Source of the DNA: Inquilinus sp042743185 | Lineage (GTDB): Bacteria; Pseudomonadota; Alphaproteobacteria; DSM-16000; Inquilinaceae | Length of the DNA: 64,000 bases | NCBI RefSeq assembly: GCF_042743185.1 | Contig: NZ_JBHYMS010000005.1 | Location: forward strand, 62,001 to 126,000 | Direction of reading: 5' to 3' | Shown here: positions 16,037 through 25,400 of the stretch, in pieces | How positions within the stretch are numbered: position 1 is the first letter of the stretch | How the letters are laid out: every line of letters begins with the position of its first letter | The notes under the pieces: model-generated | What the model saw: the letters and a program-made list of their open reading frames with translations, nothing else | Databases searched by the model: none | Told to the model about the DNA's origin: nothing | Program-made: the position numbers and the translations under genes

Positions 16037-18424
16037 TTATTGGCGCGGCTGCAGGGTCGTCAGCGACGCCCCGGCGGCCGCGAGATCAGCCTCGCCACCG
16101 TGCAACGTCAAGTATCTTCCGTCTCGCCAATCCGCGACCAGGTCCCCCCAATGCGGCGACAGCGGGTTGCCGGACTGGCCGGTGGCGATCATGAAGCGCG
16201 AGCGGCCGCGGTCGGCCAAGTCGTAGACGGCACGGTAGCCGGCGCCATGCAGGTCGGCATAGGGCGCCTCCGGATCGGTGATCGAGGTGGCGCCGCGGTT
16301 CAGGGTGTAGGGACCGCCGTTGGTCGGGACCGCCAGCGAGATCAGGCCGCCGACCACCGGCACGCGCGACAGCACCTGGGCGCTCAGCGGCGCGATGTGC
16401 TCGGCCCCCCAGCGCCAGGTCGCCATGTCGGCGCCGTGGCGATGCGCCAGCGCGTCCAGCGCTTCGCCGAGCGTCCGGCGCAGCAGGGCCTTGCAATCGG
16501 CCGGCGGGGGCGAGGCCGGGGCTTCGGCGTCGCCGCACCAGGACGGGTCGCGGGTCAGGATCGTCGCCAGGATTCCCGGGTGCAGCTCGAAATAGTCCTC
16601 GGCCAGCGGTCCCAACGGTGGATCGAACACGGCATGGGCGAAGCGCCGCAGCCATTCCATGTAGACCAGCGGCTCCGGCCGGTCGCGGTCCATCCGCAGG
16701 TCCCAGTTTCGCAGCAGCGCCACGGCCTTGGCCATGCGGTCATCGGCAGGGTCGATGGCGGTCATCAGCGGCAGCAGCTCCCGCGCCTCTGTGGTCACCG
16801 TGTCGGCCTGCATCGCCTGGCTGCGCTGGACCGTGTTCGGCCCGTCGTCGTCCAGCAGCTCGGCGATGCGGCGGGCGCGGTAGGGCTCGTCGTAGCCGTC
16901 GCCGAGGTAATGGGGATGGCCCGGCCCGACCGGGGCGTTGTTGGCGTTGACGATGGCGCCGCCGGGCGGGTTCAGGGCCTGGGGCAGGGACTCGAACGGG
17001 ATGGTGCCGGTCCAGTCCTGGGCGCCCGAGGCGCCGTCCGCCGGCAGTTGGCCGCGGCCGGAGCGGCGGATCGGGATCGCCCCCGGGACCAGGAAGCCGA
17101 TATCGCCGTCGGCATCGGCATAGGCGACGTTCTGGATCGGGGTGCGGTACAGCCGCATCGCCGCCAGGAACTCCTGCCAGTTGCCGGCTCGGTTCAGCTG
17201 GTAGATCGCCTGGGCCGAGGCGTCGCCGGGGGCCAGGGCGGTGAAGGCGAGGGCGACGACCTTGCCGTCGCCCGCCAGCTTGGCCATGCCGGGGTCAAGG
17301 TCGGACAGCACCGGCCCGTGCCGGGTGCTGCGGATGGTCAGCTCCACCGGGTCGCCGCCGGAGACGGCGATGGTCTCGGTCCGGGTCTCGAAAGCGGCGC
17401 TGCCGTCCGGCGTGCGGTAGCGGTTCGGGTCGGCCGGGTCGACCGTCTCCAGGAACAGGTCCTGGACATCCGCGCCGGTGGTGGTGAAGCCCCAGGCGAT
17501 CCGCCGGTTCTGGCCCAGAAGCGTCAGCGGCACGCCGGGCACGGTGGCGCCGGCGACCGACAGGGTCGGCGTCTCGATCCGCACCAGGTACCACAGGATC
17601 GGCGCGCTCAGCCCCAGATGCGGGTCGTTGGCCAGGATCGGCGCGCCGGTGTCGGTGCGGCTGGGGCCTACCACCCATTCGTTCGACGCGGTGCGGGGGC
17701 CCAGCGGCGGCGGCAGCGCCTGCGCCAGCGCCGTCAGCGTCGGCGCGGCCCGGTCGAGGGCGGACAAGGTGGCGGGCGGCAGCGCGCCGAGATCCGGGAA
17801 CAGGGTGCGGGCGCGCTCCGGCCCCAATCGGGCGATCACCTGGGCGCGCAGGATCTCGTCGCGGTAATTGGCCGACAGCTGCAGCGCCATCAGCTTGCTC
17901 CAGACCAGCGTGTCGGCCGGCCGCCACGGCTCCGGCCGGGTGCGCAGCAGGTAGAACTCGGGCGGCAACGCGCCGGGATGGCCGTCGATCCAGGCATTGA
18001 CCCCGGCGGCGTAGCGGTCGAGAGCCGATTGCGTCTCCGGCGACAGGACGGCGAGATCGGCCTCGGCCAGGCGGTAGATGCCCAACGTCCGCATGAACTT
18101 GTCCATCCTCAGCCCGGCCTCGCCGACCAGCTCGGCCAGCCGTCCGGCGCCGACCCGGCGCTGCAGCTCCATCTGCCACAGCCGGTCCTGGGCGTGCAGC
18201 CAGCCGAGGGCGAAATAGGCGTCGCCGTCGCTCTGCGCGAAGATGGTGGGAACGCCGTGGCCGTCGCGGTGGATCCGGACCGGGGCGGACAGGCCGTCGA
18301 GCGCGACGGTGCCCGATTCGGCCGGCACCCCGGTGCGCAGCCACCACAGGCCGGCGCCGGCCAGCACCACAAGCAGCAGCAGGAGGCAGGCCAGCGCGAT
18401 CGCGCCGCGGCGAAGCCATCTCAT
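16037..18424 (-). CDS. Penicillin acylase family amidase
   Basis: The 795-aa Ntn-hydrolase precursor has an N-terminal hydrophobic anchor (about residues 8-28). An alpha-chain region and spacer lead to the self-cleavage site and nucleophile in RTASNEWVVGP (Ser247). The beta chain keeps the conserved NDPHL and VPGVPLTLLGQN segments. Relatives hydrolyse penicillins, acyl-homoserine lactones or other N-acyl amides; the substrate here is unknown. It is periplasmic by prediction. It is adjacent to ilvA and divergent from the decarboxylase gene. Confidence 0.93.
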   Translation of the reverse strand: MRWLRRGAIALACLLLLLVVLAGAGLWWLRTGVPAESGTVALDGLSAPVRIHRDGHGVPTIFAQSDGDAYFALGWLHAQDRLWQMELQRRVGAGRLAELVGEAGLRMDKFMRTLGIYRLAEADLAVLSPETQSALDRYAAGVNAWIDGHPGALPPEFYLLRTRPEPWRPADTLVWSKLMALQLSANYRDEILRAQVIARLGPERARTLFPDLGALPPATLSALDRAAPTLTALAQALPPPLGPRTASNEWVVGPSRTDTGAPILANDPHLGLSAPILWYLVRIETPTLSVAGATVPGVPLTLLGQNRRIAWGFTTTGADVQDLFLETVDPADPNRYRTPDGSAAFETRTETIAVSGGDPVELTIRSTRHGPVLSDLDPGMAKLAGDGKVVALAFTALAPGDASAQAIYQLNRAGNWQEFLAAMRLYRTPIQNVAYADADGDIGFLVPGAIPIRRSGRGQLPADGASGAQDWTGTIPFESLPQALNPPGGAIVNANNAPVGPGHPHYLGDGYDEPYRARRIAELLDDDGPNTVQRSQAMQADTVTTEARELLPLMTAIDPADDRMAKAVALLRNWDLRMDRDRPEPLVYMEWLRRFAHAVFDPPLGPLAEDYFELHPGILATILTRDPSWCGDAEAPASPPPADCKALLRRTLGEALDALAHRHGADMATWRWGAEHIAPLSAQVLSRVPVVGGLISLAVPTNGGPYTLNRGATSITDPEAPYADLHGAGYRAVYDLADRGRSRFMIATGQSGNPLSPHWGDLVADWRDGRYLTLHGGEADLAAAGASLTTLQPRQ

Positions 18425-18471
18425 CGGTCGTGTCTCCCTGCCGCCCGGGGTCGGTCGCGGCGGCGCTGTGT

Positions 18472-18477
18472 TATAAT
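18472..18477 (+). promoter_or_regulatory. Possible -10 element upstream of the decarboxylase
   Basis: TATAAT inside an AT-rich TTATAATAATCTG stretch is striking in this GC-rich DNA and lies in the 219-bp gap between the divergent amidase and decarboxylase genes. No good -35 was found at the right distance on the plus strand, so the direction is a guess. Confidence 0.35.
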
Positions 18478-18643
18478 AATCTGTCTGATTCGAAGCGAGG
18501 CGCCATGGAGGCGCAGGGGAGGGCCGCGGCGCCGGGTGCGCTTCGGTCTATTTTCGCGGGGGGGCTAGCCAAGCGGCTGTCGCTCGCCGGATGATGCAGA
18601 CGTGCCGCGCGTCCGGCGGCGGCCCAGCAGGAGCGGAGCTTCG

Positions 18644-19795
18644 ATGGAGTCCTTCGCCGACGCCCTTGCCATGGTCACCGCCCTCCGCCCGGAGGAGCCG
18701 GTCTACTGCCTGCGGCCCCGGGTGCTGCGGGAGTCGGCGGCCGAGTTCCGGCGCCAGTTCCCCGGCACCGTGATGTACGCGGTCAAGTGCAACGACCATC
18801 CGGCGGTGCTGGCCGGGCTGCACGCCGGCGGCCTGCGCCATTTCGACGTCGCCTCGCTCAGCGAGATCGAGGCCGCGGCGGCGCTGCCGGAGACGGTGTC
18901 GCACTACATGCATCCGGTGAAGAACCGTCAGGCGGTCGAGCTGGCCTATCGCCGCTACGGCATCCGCACCTTCTGCCTCGACCATGAGGAGGAGCTGGAC
19001 AAGATCCTCGCGGCCACCGGCGGGGCGCGCGACCTGACGCTGGTGCTGCGGGTCGACATGCCCCGCTTCGATTCGGTCTGCGACCTCAGCGGCAAGTTCG
19101 GCACCGAGGTCGAGGCCGCACCGGAGCTGCTGCGCCGCATCGCCGCCACCGGCAACCGCGCCGGGCTGACCTTCCATGTCGGCTCGCAATGCCTCGATCC
19201 GGGCGCCTATGAGAGCGCGCTGACGATCTGCGCCGGCATCCTCGCCAGGGCCGGGGTACCGGTCCCGGTGATCGATGTCGGCGGCGGCTTTCCCGCCGCC
19301 TATGTCGGCACCGAGGCGCCGCCGCTCTCCGCCTTCGTCGCGGCGATCCGCGCCGGCCTGGCCCGGCTGCCGGCCGACCCCGATCGCGCCGTGTTCTGCG
19401 AGCCGGGGAGGGCGCTGGTGGCGGAGGCCTGCTCGCTGGTGGTGAAGGTCGAGTTCCGGCGCGGCCACCGCCTGTATCTCAACGACGGCGCCTATGGCAG
19501 CCTGGCCGACATGAAGCTGTTCCGCACCGTCTATCCGGTCCGCCTGCTGCGGCCGGGTGGCGCCGGCGGCCGACTGGCCAGCTTCGCCCTGTTCGGCCCG
19601 ACCTGCGACAGCTACGACAGCCTGCCCGGGACCTCGCCGCTGCCCGAGGATGTGCGCGAGGGCGACTGGATCGAGTTCGGCCAGATCGGCGCCTATTCCA
19701 ACGTGCTGCAGACCCGGTTCAACGGCTTCGAGGCGCGGCGCTTCGTCCAGGTCGAGGACGGCGCGCTGCGGCCCGCCAGCGCCAGGGCGGCCTGA
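18644..19795 (+). CDS. Ornithine/lysine decarboxylase, fold type III PLP enzyme
   Basis: The 383-aa enzyme belongs to the alanine-racemase-fold decarboxylases. The PLP lysine is Lys48 in MYAVKCN, with HVGSQ, the glycine-rich GGGFP and EPGRALVAE motifs. The cross-dimer active-site cysteine is about Cys321 in FGPTCDSYD. It most resembles the bacterial ornithine decarboxylase group that makes putrescine (or cadaverine from lysine). The ATG at 18644 follows a GGAGCGGAG ribosome site. The stop is one base before the next ATG, so the two genes form an operon. Confidence 0.92.
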   Translation: MESFADALAMVTALRPEEPVYCLRPRVLRESAAEFRRQFPGTVMYAVKCNDHPAVLAGLHAGGLRHFDVASLSEIEAAAALPETVSHYMHPVKNRQAVELAYRRYGIRTFCLDHEEELDKILAATGGARDLTLVLRVDMPRFDSVCDLSGKFGTEVEAAPELLRRIAATGNRAGLTFHVGSQCLDPGAYESALTICAGILARAGVPVPVIDVGGGFPAAYVGTEAPPLSAFVAAIRAGLARLPADPDRAVFCEPGRALVAEACSLVVKVEFRRGHRLYLNDGAYGSLADMKLFRTVYPVRLLRPGGAGGRLASFALFGPTCDSYDSLPGTSPLPEDVREGDWIEFGQIGAYSNVLQTRFNGFEARRFVQVEDGALRPASARAA

Positions 19796-19796
19796 G

Positions 19797-20645
19797 ATGG
19801 AGGCGGTCGAACATCAATTCCTCGGGCTCGGCCTCGGCGGCTTCCACCGCCTGGCCTATGTCTCCTGGGGCTCGGACCGCAGCCGCCCGCCGGTGCTGTG
19901 CGTGCACGGGCTGACCCGCAACAGCCGCGACTTCGACATGCTCGCGGCTGACCTGGCCTGGTCCGGCCGCATGGTCGTCTGTCCGGACGTGGTCGGCCGC
20001 GGCCGCAGCAGCTGGCTCGCCAACCCCTCGCTCTACGGCTATCCGCAATATCTCGGCGACGCCGCGGCGCTGATCGCCCGGCTCGACGTGACGGAGGTAG
20101 ACTGGATCGGCACCTCGATGGGCGGGCTGATCGGCATGATGCTGGCGGCGCAGCCGAACACGCCGATCCGGCGGCTGGTGCTGAACGATGTCGGTCCCTT
20201 CATTCCGCAGGCGGCGCTTCTGCGAATCGGGTCCTATGTCGGGCAGGACCCGGTCTTCGCCGATCTCGGAGAGCTTGAGGCCTATCTGCGCAGGGTGCAC
20301 GCCCCCTTCGGGACGCTGACCGACGGGCAGTGGCGGCATCTGGCCGAGCACAGCGCCCGGCGGCGGCAGGATGGCACGCTCGGCCTGGCCTACGACCCCG
20401 GCATCGCCGCCGCCTTCGCCGGCCCGATCGCCGATGTCGATCTGTGGATGCTCTGGGACCAGATCCGCTGCCCGGTGCTGGTGGTCCGCGGCGCCGAGTC
20501 CGACCTGCTGACCGCGGCCACCGCCGAGCGCATGGCGGCGCGGCCCGGCACCACGCTGATCACCATTCCGGGCTGCGGCCACGCCCCGGCATTGATGGCG
20601 GCCGACCAGACCGGCCCGATCCGCGATTGGCTGGCGGCCGGCTGA
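19797..20645 (+). CDS. Alpha/beta hydrolase
   Basis: The 282-aa hydrolase has the oxyanion strand VLCVHGLTRN, the nucleophile elbow GTSMGG (Ser107), an acid in RGAESDLL and the histidine in GCGHAP, giving a complete catalytic triad. A cap region lies between. The substrate is unknown. It starts one base after the decarboxylase stop, so it may act on a related product, but no direct link is visible. Confidence 0.9.
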   Translation: MEAVEHQFLGLGLGGFHRLAYVSWGSDRSRPPVLCVHGLTRNSRDFDMLAADLAWSGRMVVCPDVVGRGRSSWLANPSLYGYPQYLGDAAALIARLDVTEVDWIGTSMGGLIGMMLAAQPNTPIRRLVLNDVGPFIPQAALLRIGSYVGQDPVFADLGELEAYLRRVHAPFGTLTDGQWRHLAEHSARRRQDGTLGLAYDPGIAAAFAGPIADVDLWMLWDQIRCPVLVVRGAESDLLTAATAERMAARPGTTLITIPGCGHAPALMAADQTGPIRDWLAAG

Positions 20646-20665
20646 AGGGTGCCGGTCGGTTCGGC

Positions 20666-20694
20666 TTGACTGATTGTTCCCTTTTTGTTCTAAT
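20666..20694 (+). promoter_or_regulatory. SOS-type promoter with GTTC-N7-GTTC LexA box, facing into hemB antisense
   Basis: A -35 TTGACT (20666-20671) and a -10 TCTAAT (20689-20694) are separated by exactly 17 bases. The spacer holds GTTC (20676-20679) and a second GTTC (20687-20690) seven bases later, the alphaproteobacterial LexA box. Transcription to the right would start near 20700, at an ATG, and run antisense through hemB. No recognisable SOS gene follows. Confidence 0.65.
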
Positions 20695-20744
20695 CGGGCA
20701 TGGCCAGTGCCGTTGCCAGGATCAGGATCCCGCCGTCGCGGGAC

Positions 20745-21743
20745 TCAGCCCAGCAGTTCCGCCGCCTCGATCGCGCCATAGGTCAGGACGCCCGACGTCC
20801 CGGCGCGCCTGAAGGCGGTCAGCACCTCGATCAGCGCCTTGTCGTAGTCGAGCCAGCCGTTCTGCGCCGCCGCCTTCATCATCGCGTACTCGCCGCTGAC
20901 CTGGTAGGCGAAGACCGGAACGCCGAAGCCCTCATGCACCCGGCGGATGATGTCGAGATAGGGCAGGCCCGGCTTGACCATCACCATGTCGGCGCCCTCG
21001 CGCAGGTCGAGCTCGACCTCGCGCAGTGCCTCGTCGGTGTTGGCCGGGTTCATCTGGTAGGTCTTCTTGTCGCCGATCAGCACGCCGGTCGACCCGACCG
21101 CGTCGCGGAACGGGCCGTAGAAGGCCGAGGCGTATTTCGCCGAATAGGCCATGATCTTGACGTCCTGCCGCCCGGCGCCGTCCAGTGCCGCGCGGATCGC
21201 GCCGATGCGGCCGTCCATCATGTCCGACGGCGCCACGATGTCGGCCCCGGCTTCGGCCTGGACCAGGGCCTGGCGGACCAGGACCTCGATCGTCTCGTCG
21301 TTCAGGATCCGGCCGTCGCGGATCAGCCCGTCATGGCCGTGGCTGGTGAAGGGGTCGAGGGCGACGTCGACGACGATGCCCAGATCCGGCACCGCCGTCT
21401 TGATCGCGCTGATGGCGCGGCACACCAGGTTGCCGGCCCGGCACGCCTCGGCGCCGTCCTCGCTGCGCAGGGTGCGGTCGATCATCGGGAACAGCGCCAC
21501 CGCCGGGATGCCGAGGTCGCGGGCACGACGACAGGCCTCGACCGCGCTGGCCAGATCGAAGCGGGTGACGCCGGGCAGCGATTCGACCGGCTGCGGCCGG
21601 TCGCCCTCGACCACGAACAGCGGCCAGATCAGGTCGGACGGGCCCAGCCGGGTCTCGGCCACCAGATCGCGAATCCAGCCGTCGGTGCGCAGACGGCGCA
21701 TCCGGGTGGTCGGGTAGGCACCGGGAAAGGGCAGGCGGGACAT
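20745..21743 (-). CDS. hemB: Delta-aminolevulinic acid dehydratase (porphobilinogen synthase)
   Basis: The 332-aa enzyme joins two 5-aminolevulinate molecules to porphobilinogen in haem synthesis. The Schiff-base lysines are Lys203 (MAYSAKYASAFYG) and Lys257 (MVMVKPGLPYLD). The metal site reads DVALDPFTSHGHDG, with Ala/Asp instead of the zinc-binding cysteines, the pattern of magnesium-dependent enzymes. It converges with the alpha/beta hydrolase gene and is divergent from the MarR-type gene. Confidence 0.96.
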   Translation of the reverse strand: MSRLPFPGAYPTTRMRRLRTDGWIRDLVAETRLGPSDLIWPLFVVEGDRPQPVESLPGVTRFDLASAVEACRRARDLGIPAVALFPMIDRTLRSEDGAEACRAGNLVCRAISAIKTAVPDLGIVVDVALDPFTSHGHDGLIRDGRILNDETIEVLVRQALVQAEAGADIVAPSDMMDGRIGAIRAALDGAGRQDVKIMAYSAKYASAFYGPFRDAVGSTGVLIGDKKTYQMNPANTDEALREVELDLREGADMVMVKPGLPYLDIIRRVHEGFGVPVFAYQVSGEYAMMKAAAQNGWLDYDKALIEVLTAFRRAGTSGVLTYGAIEAAELLG

Positions 21744-22078
21744 CGGGTCCTCGGCGACAGGAATTGCGGGCGCACTCTAGGACGGAGCCTCGGCCGGAAA
21801 CAACCAGGTGCGGCGGCCCGCCACGCATTCTTGCCCGCCGCAGGGACGGGTATTGCATGCGAAGGGTTGATAACCGCGGGCGAGAGGGTCAAAAATGTCC
21901 TTTGTGGCGACCGAAAGCATCGATCTAGCGCGAATTCGTCCTGAATGCAGTGCAAATTGCAATGAACACCTGTCCTGCTCACAACACTTTCGTTTTGGAT
22001 GATTTTGTCTAAAGTGGCTTTGCCGGTGGTAGAACGACGGTCAAGCTAGTACAAAGCGCCAGTGGGTCGGAGGTCTGA
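21744..22078. promoter_or_regulatory. 335-bp divergent control region between hemB and the MarR-type gene
   Basis: No gene is seen. The right half is AT-richer than its surroundings. It contains the 11-bp palindrome TGCAAATTGCA (21951-21961), a candidate operator for the downstream regulator, and GGTCGGAGG as a ribosome site before 22079. Confidence 0.5.
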
Positions 22079-22555
22079 ATGCATCATCCCTATTACCGCA
22101 TGACCGCGCTCATTGAGCGGCTCCATCGCTGCTTTCTGGATGTGGTAAAGGTGGAGTTGGACCGTTTTGGCGTCCAAGACATCAACAACGTTCAAAGCCT
22201 GATTCTGTACAACATCGGCATGGACGAGCTGACCATCGGCGAGTTGACCGCCCGTGGCTACTATCTGGGCTCGAACGTCTCGTACAATGTGAAGAAGATG
22301 GTCGAGAACGGATATTTGGCGCAGGAGCGGTCACAACATGACCGGCGGTCCACGCGGGTCCGATTGACCACGAAGGGCCAGGCGTTGCGGTCCAAGCTCG
22401 AGACCATGTTCAGCCGTCAGGCGGATGCGCTGGAGGGGACGGGGCTGCGCGTCGGCGACGTCGAGACCCTGAACGCAACGCTGCGGCGGCTCGAGGGCTT
22501 CTGGTCCGGCAACCTCGCCTATACAGCCGACCAGCCGGTGACCAGCGCGGCCTGA
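22079..22555 (+). CDS. MarR-family winged-helix regulator (LdtR-like)
   Basis: The 158-aa protein has the MarR fold, with the recognition region GSNVSYNVKKMVENGYLAQE and the wing HDRRSTRVRLTTKG. N- and C-terminal helices would form the dimer. The very regular opening RMTALIERLHRCFLDVVKVEL matches a conserved alphaproteobacterial group that includes LdtR, a controller of cell-envelope genes. The target and ligand here are not known. It is a single gene with its own AT-rich upstream region and a strong terminator downstream. Confidence 0.85.
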   Translation: MHHPYYRMTALIERLHRCFLDVVKVELDRFGVQDINNVQSLILYNIGMDELTIGELTARGYYLGSNVSYNVKKMVENGYLAQERSQHDRRSTRVRLTTKGQALRSKLETMFSRQADALEGTGLRVGDVETLNATLRRLEGFWSGNLAYTADQPVTSAA

Positions 22556-22577
22556 GGCCGCCTGCCGTCCAGCCACG

Positions 22578-22610
22578 AAAAAAGGCGCGTCCACGGGGAC
22601 GCGCCTTTTT
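22578..22610 (+). terminator. Intrinsic terminator after the MarR-type gene
   Basis: AAAAAAGGCGCGTCC is followed by CACG and GGACGCGCCTTTTT. The 9-bp GC stem with an A-run before and a T-run after is a textbook intrinsic terminator and can work in both directions. Confidence 0.9.
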
Positions 22611-22634
22611 GCTTGTCCGCGGTCCGGGCCGCTC

Positions 22635-22779
22635 AGAGACCGCTTCGGAAATGCGCTGGCATGAGTCGAATGGCGGTGGTTTCGAGAACCGGAGCGCAGC
22701 GGACGTAATGTCCGTGAGCACCGGAAGCGGAGAAACCGCCGTCAGGCGGCCATGCCAGTAGCGTTTCCGAAGCGGTCTC

Positions 22780-22780
<1 letters not shown>
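22635..22780. mobile_element. 146-bp inverted-repeat element (MITE-like or large REP)
   Basis: The ends are near-perfect inverted arms: AGAGACCGCTTCGGAAA at 22635-22651 and its complement TTTCCGAAGCGGTCTCT at 22764-22780, both extended inward by GGCATG/CATGCC. Inside, TGGCGGTGGTTTC and GAAACCGCCGTCA pair again, and the centre holds a GGACGTAATGTCC hairpin. The whole unit can fold as one long stem. It has no open reading frame of note and touches the stop codon of the acyl-CoA dehydrogenase gene. Classification as a non-autonomous mobile element is inference. Confidence 0.6.
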
Positions 22781-23991
<1,211 letters not shown>

Positions 23992-24142
23992 GGGCGAACT
24001 CCGGACTATCGAAAAACGTGGCGCATAACAGCACAGGGGCCGGAACGCCGCCAGCCTTGCGCTGCGGCGGTGCGGCCCCCCGGGATAAAAGGTAAGCCCC
24101 CCCGGGGCGTGGCCGTGGCGGGGCGGGGCCGGGCCAGGGCCA

Positions 24143-24152
24143 NNNNNNNNNN
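24143..24152. other. Assembly gap (10 Ns) with low-quality flanks
   Basis: Ten Ns are flanked on both sides (about 24050-24250) by long C and G homopolymers that look like unreliable contig ends. The true distance between gcdH and mucR, and any content there, is unknown. Confidence 0.95.
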
Positions 24153-24259
24153 TTTCGGGGCCAACCCCCTAACTATCAAAACTGGGGCCCAAAACCCCCC
24201 CGGGGCCGGCACCCCCCCCCGCTTGGGGGGGGGGGGCCCGCCCCCCCGTGATGAAGAGA

Positions 24260-24709
24260 TCAGCCGCGCCGGGCCTTGGCCGTGCCGGTGCGGGCCTTGC
24301 CCAGGCCGATCTTCTTGGCGAAGGCGGAGCGCTGTTCCGCATAGTTCGGCGCGACCATCGGATAGTCGGCCGGCAGGCCCCACTTCGCCCGGTACGCTTC
24401 GGGCGACATGCCGTAGGTCGTCCGCAGGTGCCGTTTCAGCATCTTCAGCTTCTTGCCGTCCTCCAGGCAGACGATGTAGTCCGGCTGGACCGAGCGCCGG
24501 ATCGGCACCGCCGGCTTGGCCGGCGCCGGGGCCGGCTCGGCCGCCGGCGCGGAGCCGATGCCCCGCAGCGCGTCATGAATGGCCTGGATCACCGTCCCGA
24601 GCTGATCGGTCGCGACGGTGTTGCGGGAAATATAGGACGTCACGATCTCGGTGGTCATCTGCACCAGATCGTCATTGCTACGTCCGCCGGTGCTTGCTTC
24701 ATCCTCCAT
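24260..24709 (-). CDS. mucR: MucR/Ros-family transcriptional regulator
   Basis: The 149-aa protein carries the C-terminal Ros/MucR DNA-binding domain: DYIVCLEDGKKLKMLKRHL, SPEAYRAKWGLPADYPMVAP and a basic tail. In place of the C2H2 pattern of Ros, the second cysteine is Asp and the last histidine region reads RTTYGM, so zinc coordination is altered or lost. The family controls exopolysaccharide, motility and virulence genes and often its own gene. An Ala/Pro-rich linker (about 54-68) separates the N-terminal oligomerisation part. An AT-rich 216-bp region separates it from rpiB. Confidence 0.92.
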   Translation of the reverse strand: MEDEASTGGRSNDDLVQMTTEIVTSYISRNTVATDQLGTVIQAIHDALRGIGSAPAAEPAPAPAKPAVPIRRSVQPDYIVCLEDGKKLKMLKRHLRTTYGMSPEAYRAKWGLPADYPMVAPNYAEQRSAFAKKIGLGKARTGTAKARRG

Positions 24710-24925
24710 TGTTCAATTCCTTTTCTTTGTGTCGTCAACAGCGACAACGAGGTCGCATTTGATATCGCGCATGTCAACGATAATGGGAAAACTACTGACT
24801 ATTCTGCAACCGCAAGCTGCGGCCGGACCGGGCCGGCTCGCGCCAAGGAATTGAGCCACGTTCCGGCTCACCCTCCAATGCAAAATGTGCGAAGGTCGCC
24901 CGAACCCCCATCCGACCGGACCATC

Positions 24926-25384
24926 ATGACCGACGCCACCAAGACTGTCGCCATTGCCGCCGACCATGCCGGCTACGCCCTGAAGGACCGGCTCCGGACC
25001 GTGATCGAGGAGCAGGGGCTGGCGGTGCTGGACCTCGGCACCAGCGGTCCGGACCGGGTCGACTATCCGGATTACGGCCACGCCGTGGCGCGCGCGATCC
25101 GGGACGGCCGGGCGACGCGCGGCGTCGTGGTCTGCGGCAGCGGCAGCGGCATCGGCATCTCGATCGCGGCCAACCGCCATCGCGGCGTCCGTGCGGCGCT
25201 TTGCCACGACGTCACCACCGCCCGGCTGTGCCGCCAGCACAACGACGCGAACGTGCTGGCGCTCGGCGCCCGAATCATCGGCTTCGAGACCGCCCGGGAT
25301 TGCCTTGCCGTGTTCCTGTCCACCGACTACGAAGGCGGTCGGCACGGCGACCGCATCGCCAAGCTCGACGTGCCTGCAGCCTGA
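24926..25384 (+). CDS. rpiB: Ribose 5-phosphate isomerase B
   Basis: The 152-aa enzyme interconverts ribose-5-P and ribulose-5-P. It has the RpiB motifs IAADHAGYALK, the phosphate/anion loop GVVVCGSGSGIGISIAAN, the active-site cysteine in that loop and the NDANVLALGAR segment. The ATG at 24926 is chosen because the open frame upstream runs into mucR antisense and gap sequence. It is 16 bases before glyA and probably co-transcribed, an arrangement common in alphaproteobacteria. Confidence 0.94.
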   Translation: MTDATKTVAIAADHAGYALKDRLRTVIEEQGLAVLDLGTSGPDRVDYPDYGHAVARAIRDGRATRGVVVCGSGSGIGISIAANRHRGVRAALCHDVTTARLCRQHNDANVLALGARIIGFETARDCLAVFLSTDYEGGRHGDRIAKLDVPAA

Positions 25385-25400
25385 CCAGGATGATCTGCCC

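Noticed and set aside
14507..18568. 1353-codon plus-strand open frame
   Set aside because: Antisense to ilvA and the penicillin-acylase gene, with no domain seen; a GC shadow.
18478..18643. speF-type or other riboswitch before the decarboxylase
   Set aside because: The leader is GC-rich and has stems, but I could not match the known conserved core.
20700..21944. Open frame starting at the SOS-type promoter
   Set aside because: Although the ATG is well placed, the product is antisense to hemB and has the composition of a shadow frame. I kept the promoter, not the gene.
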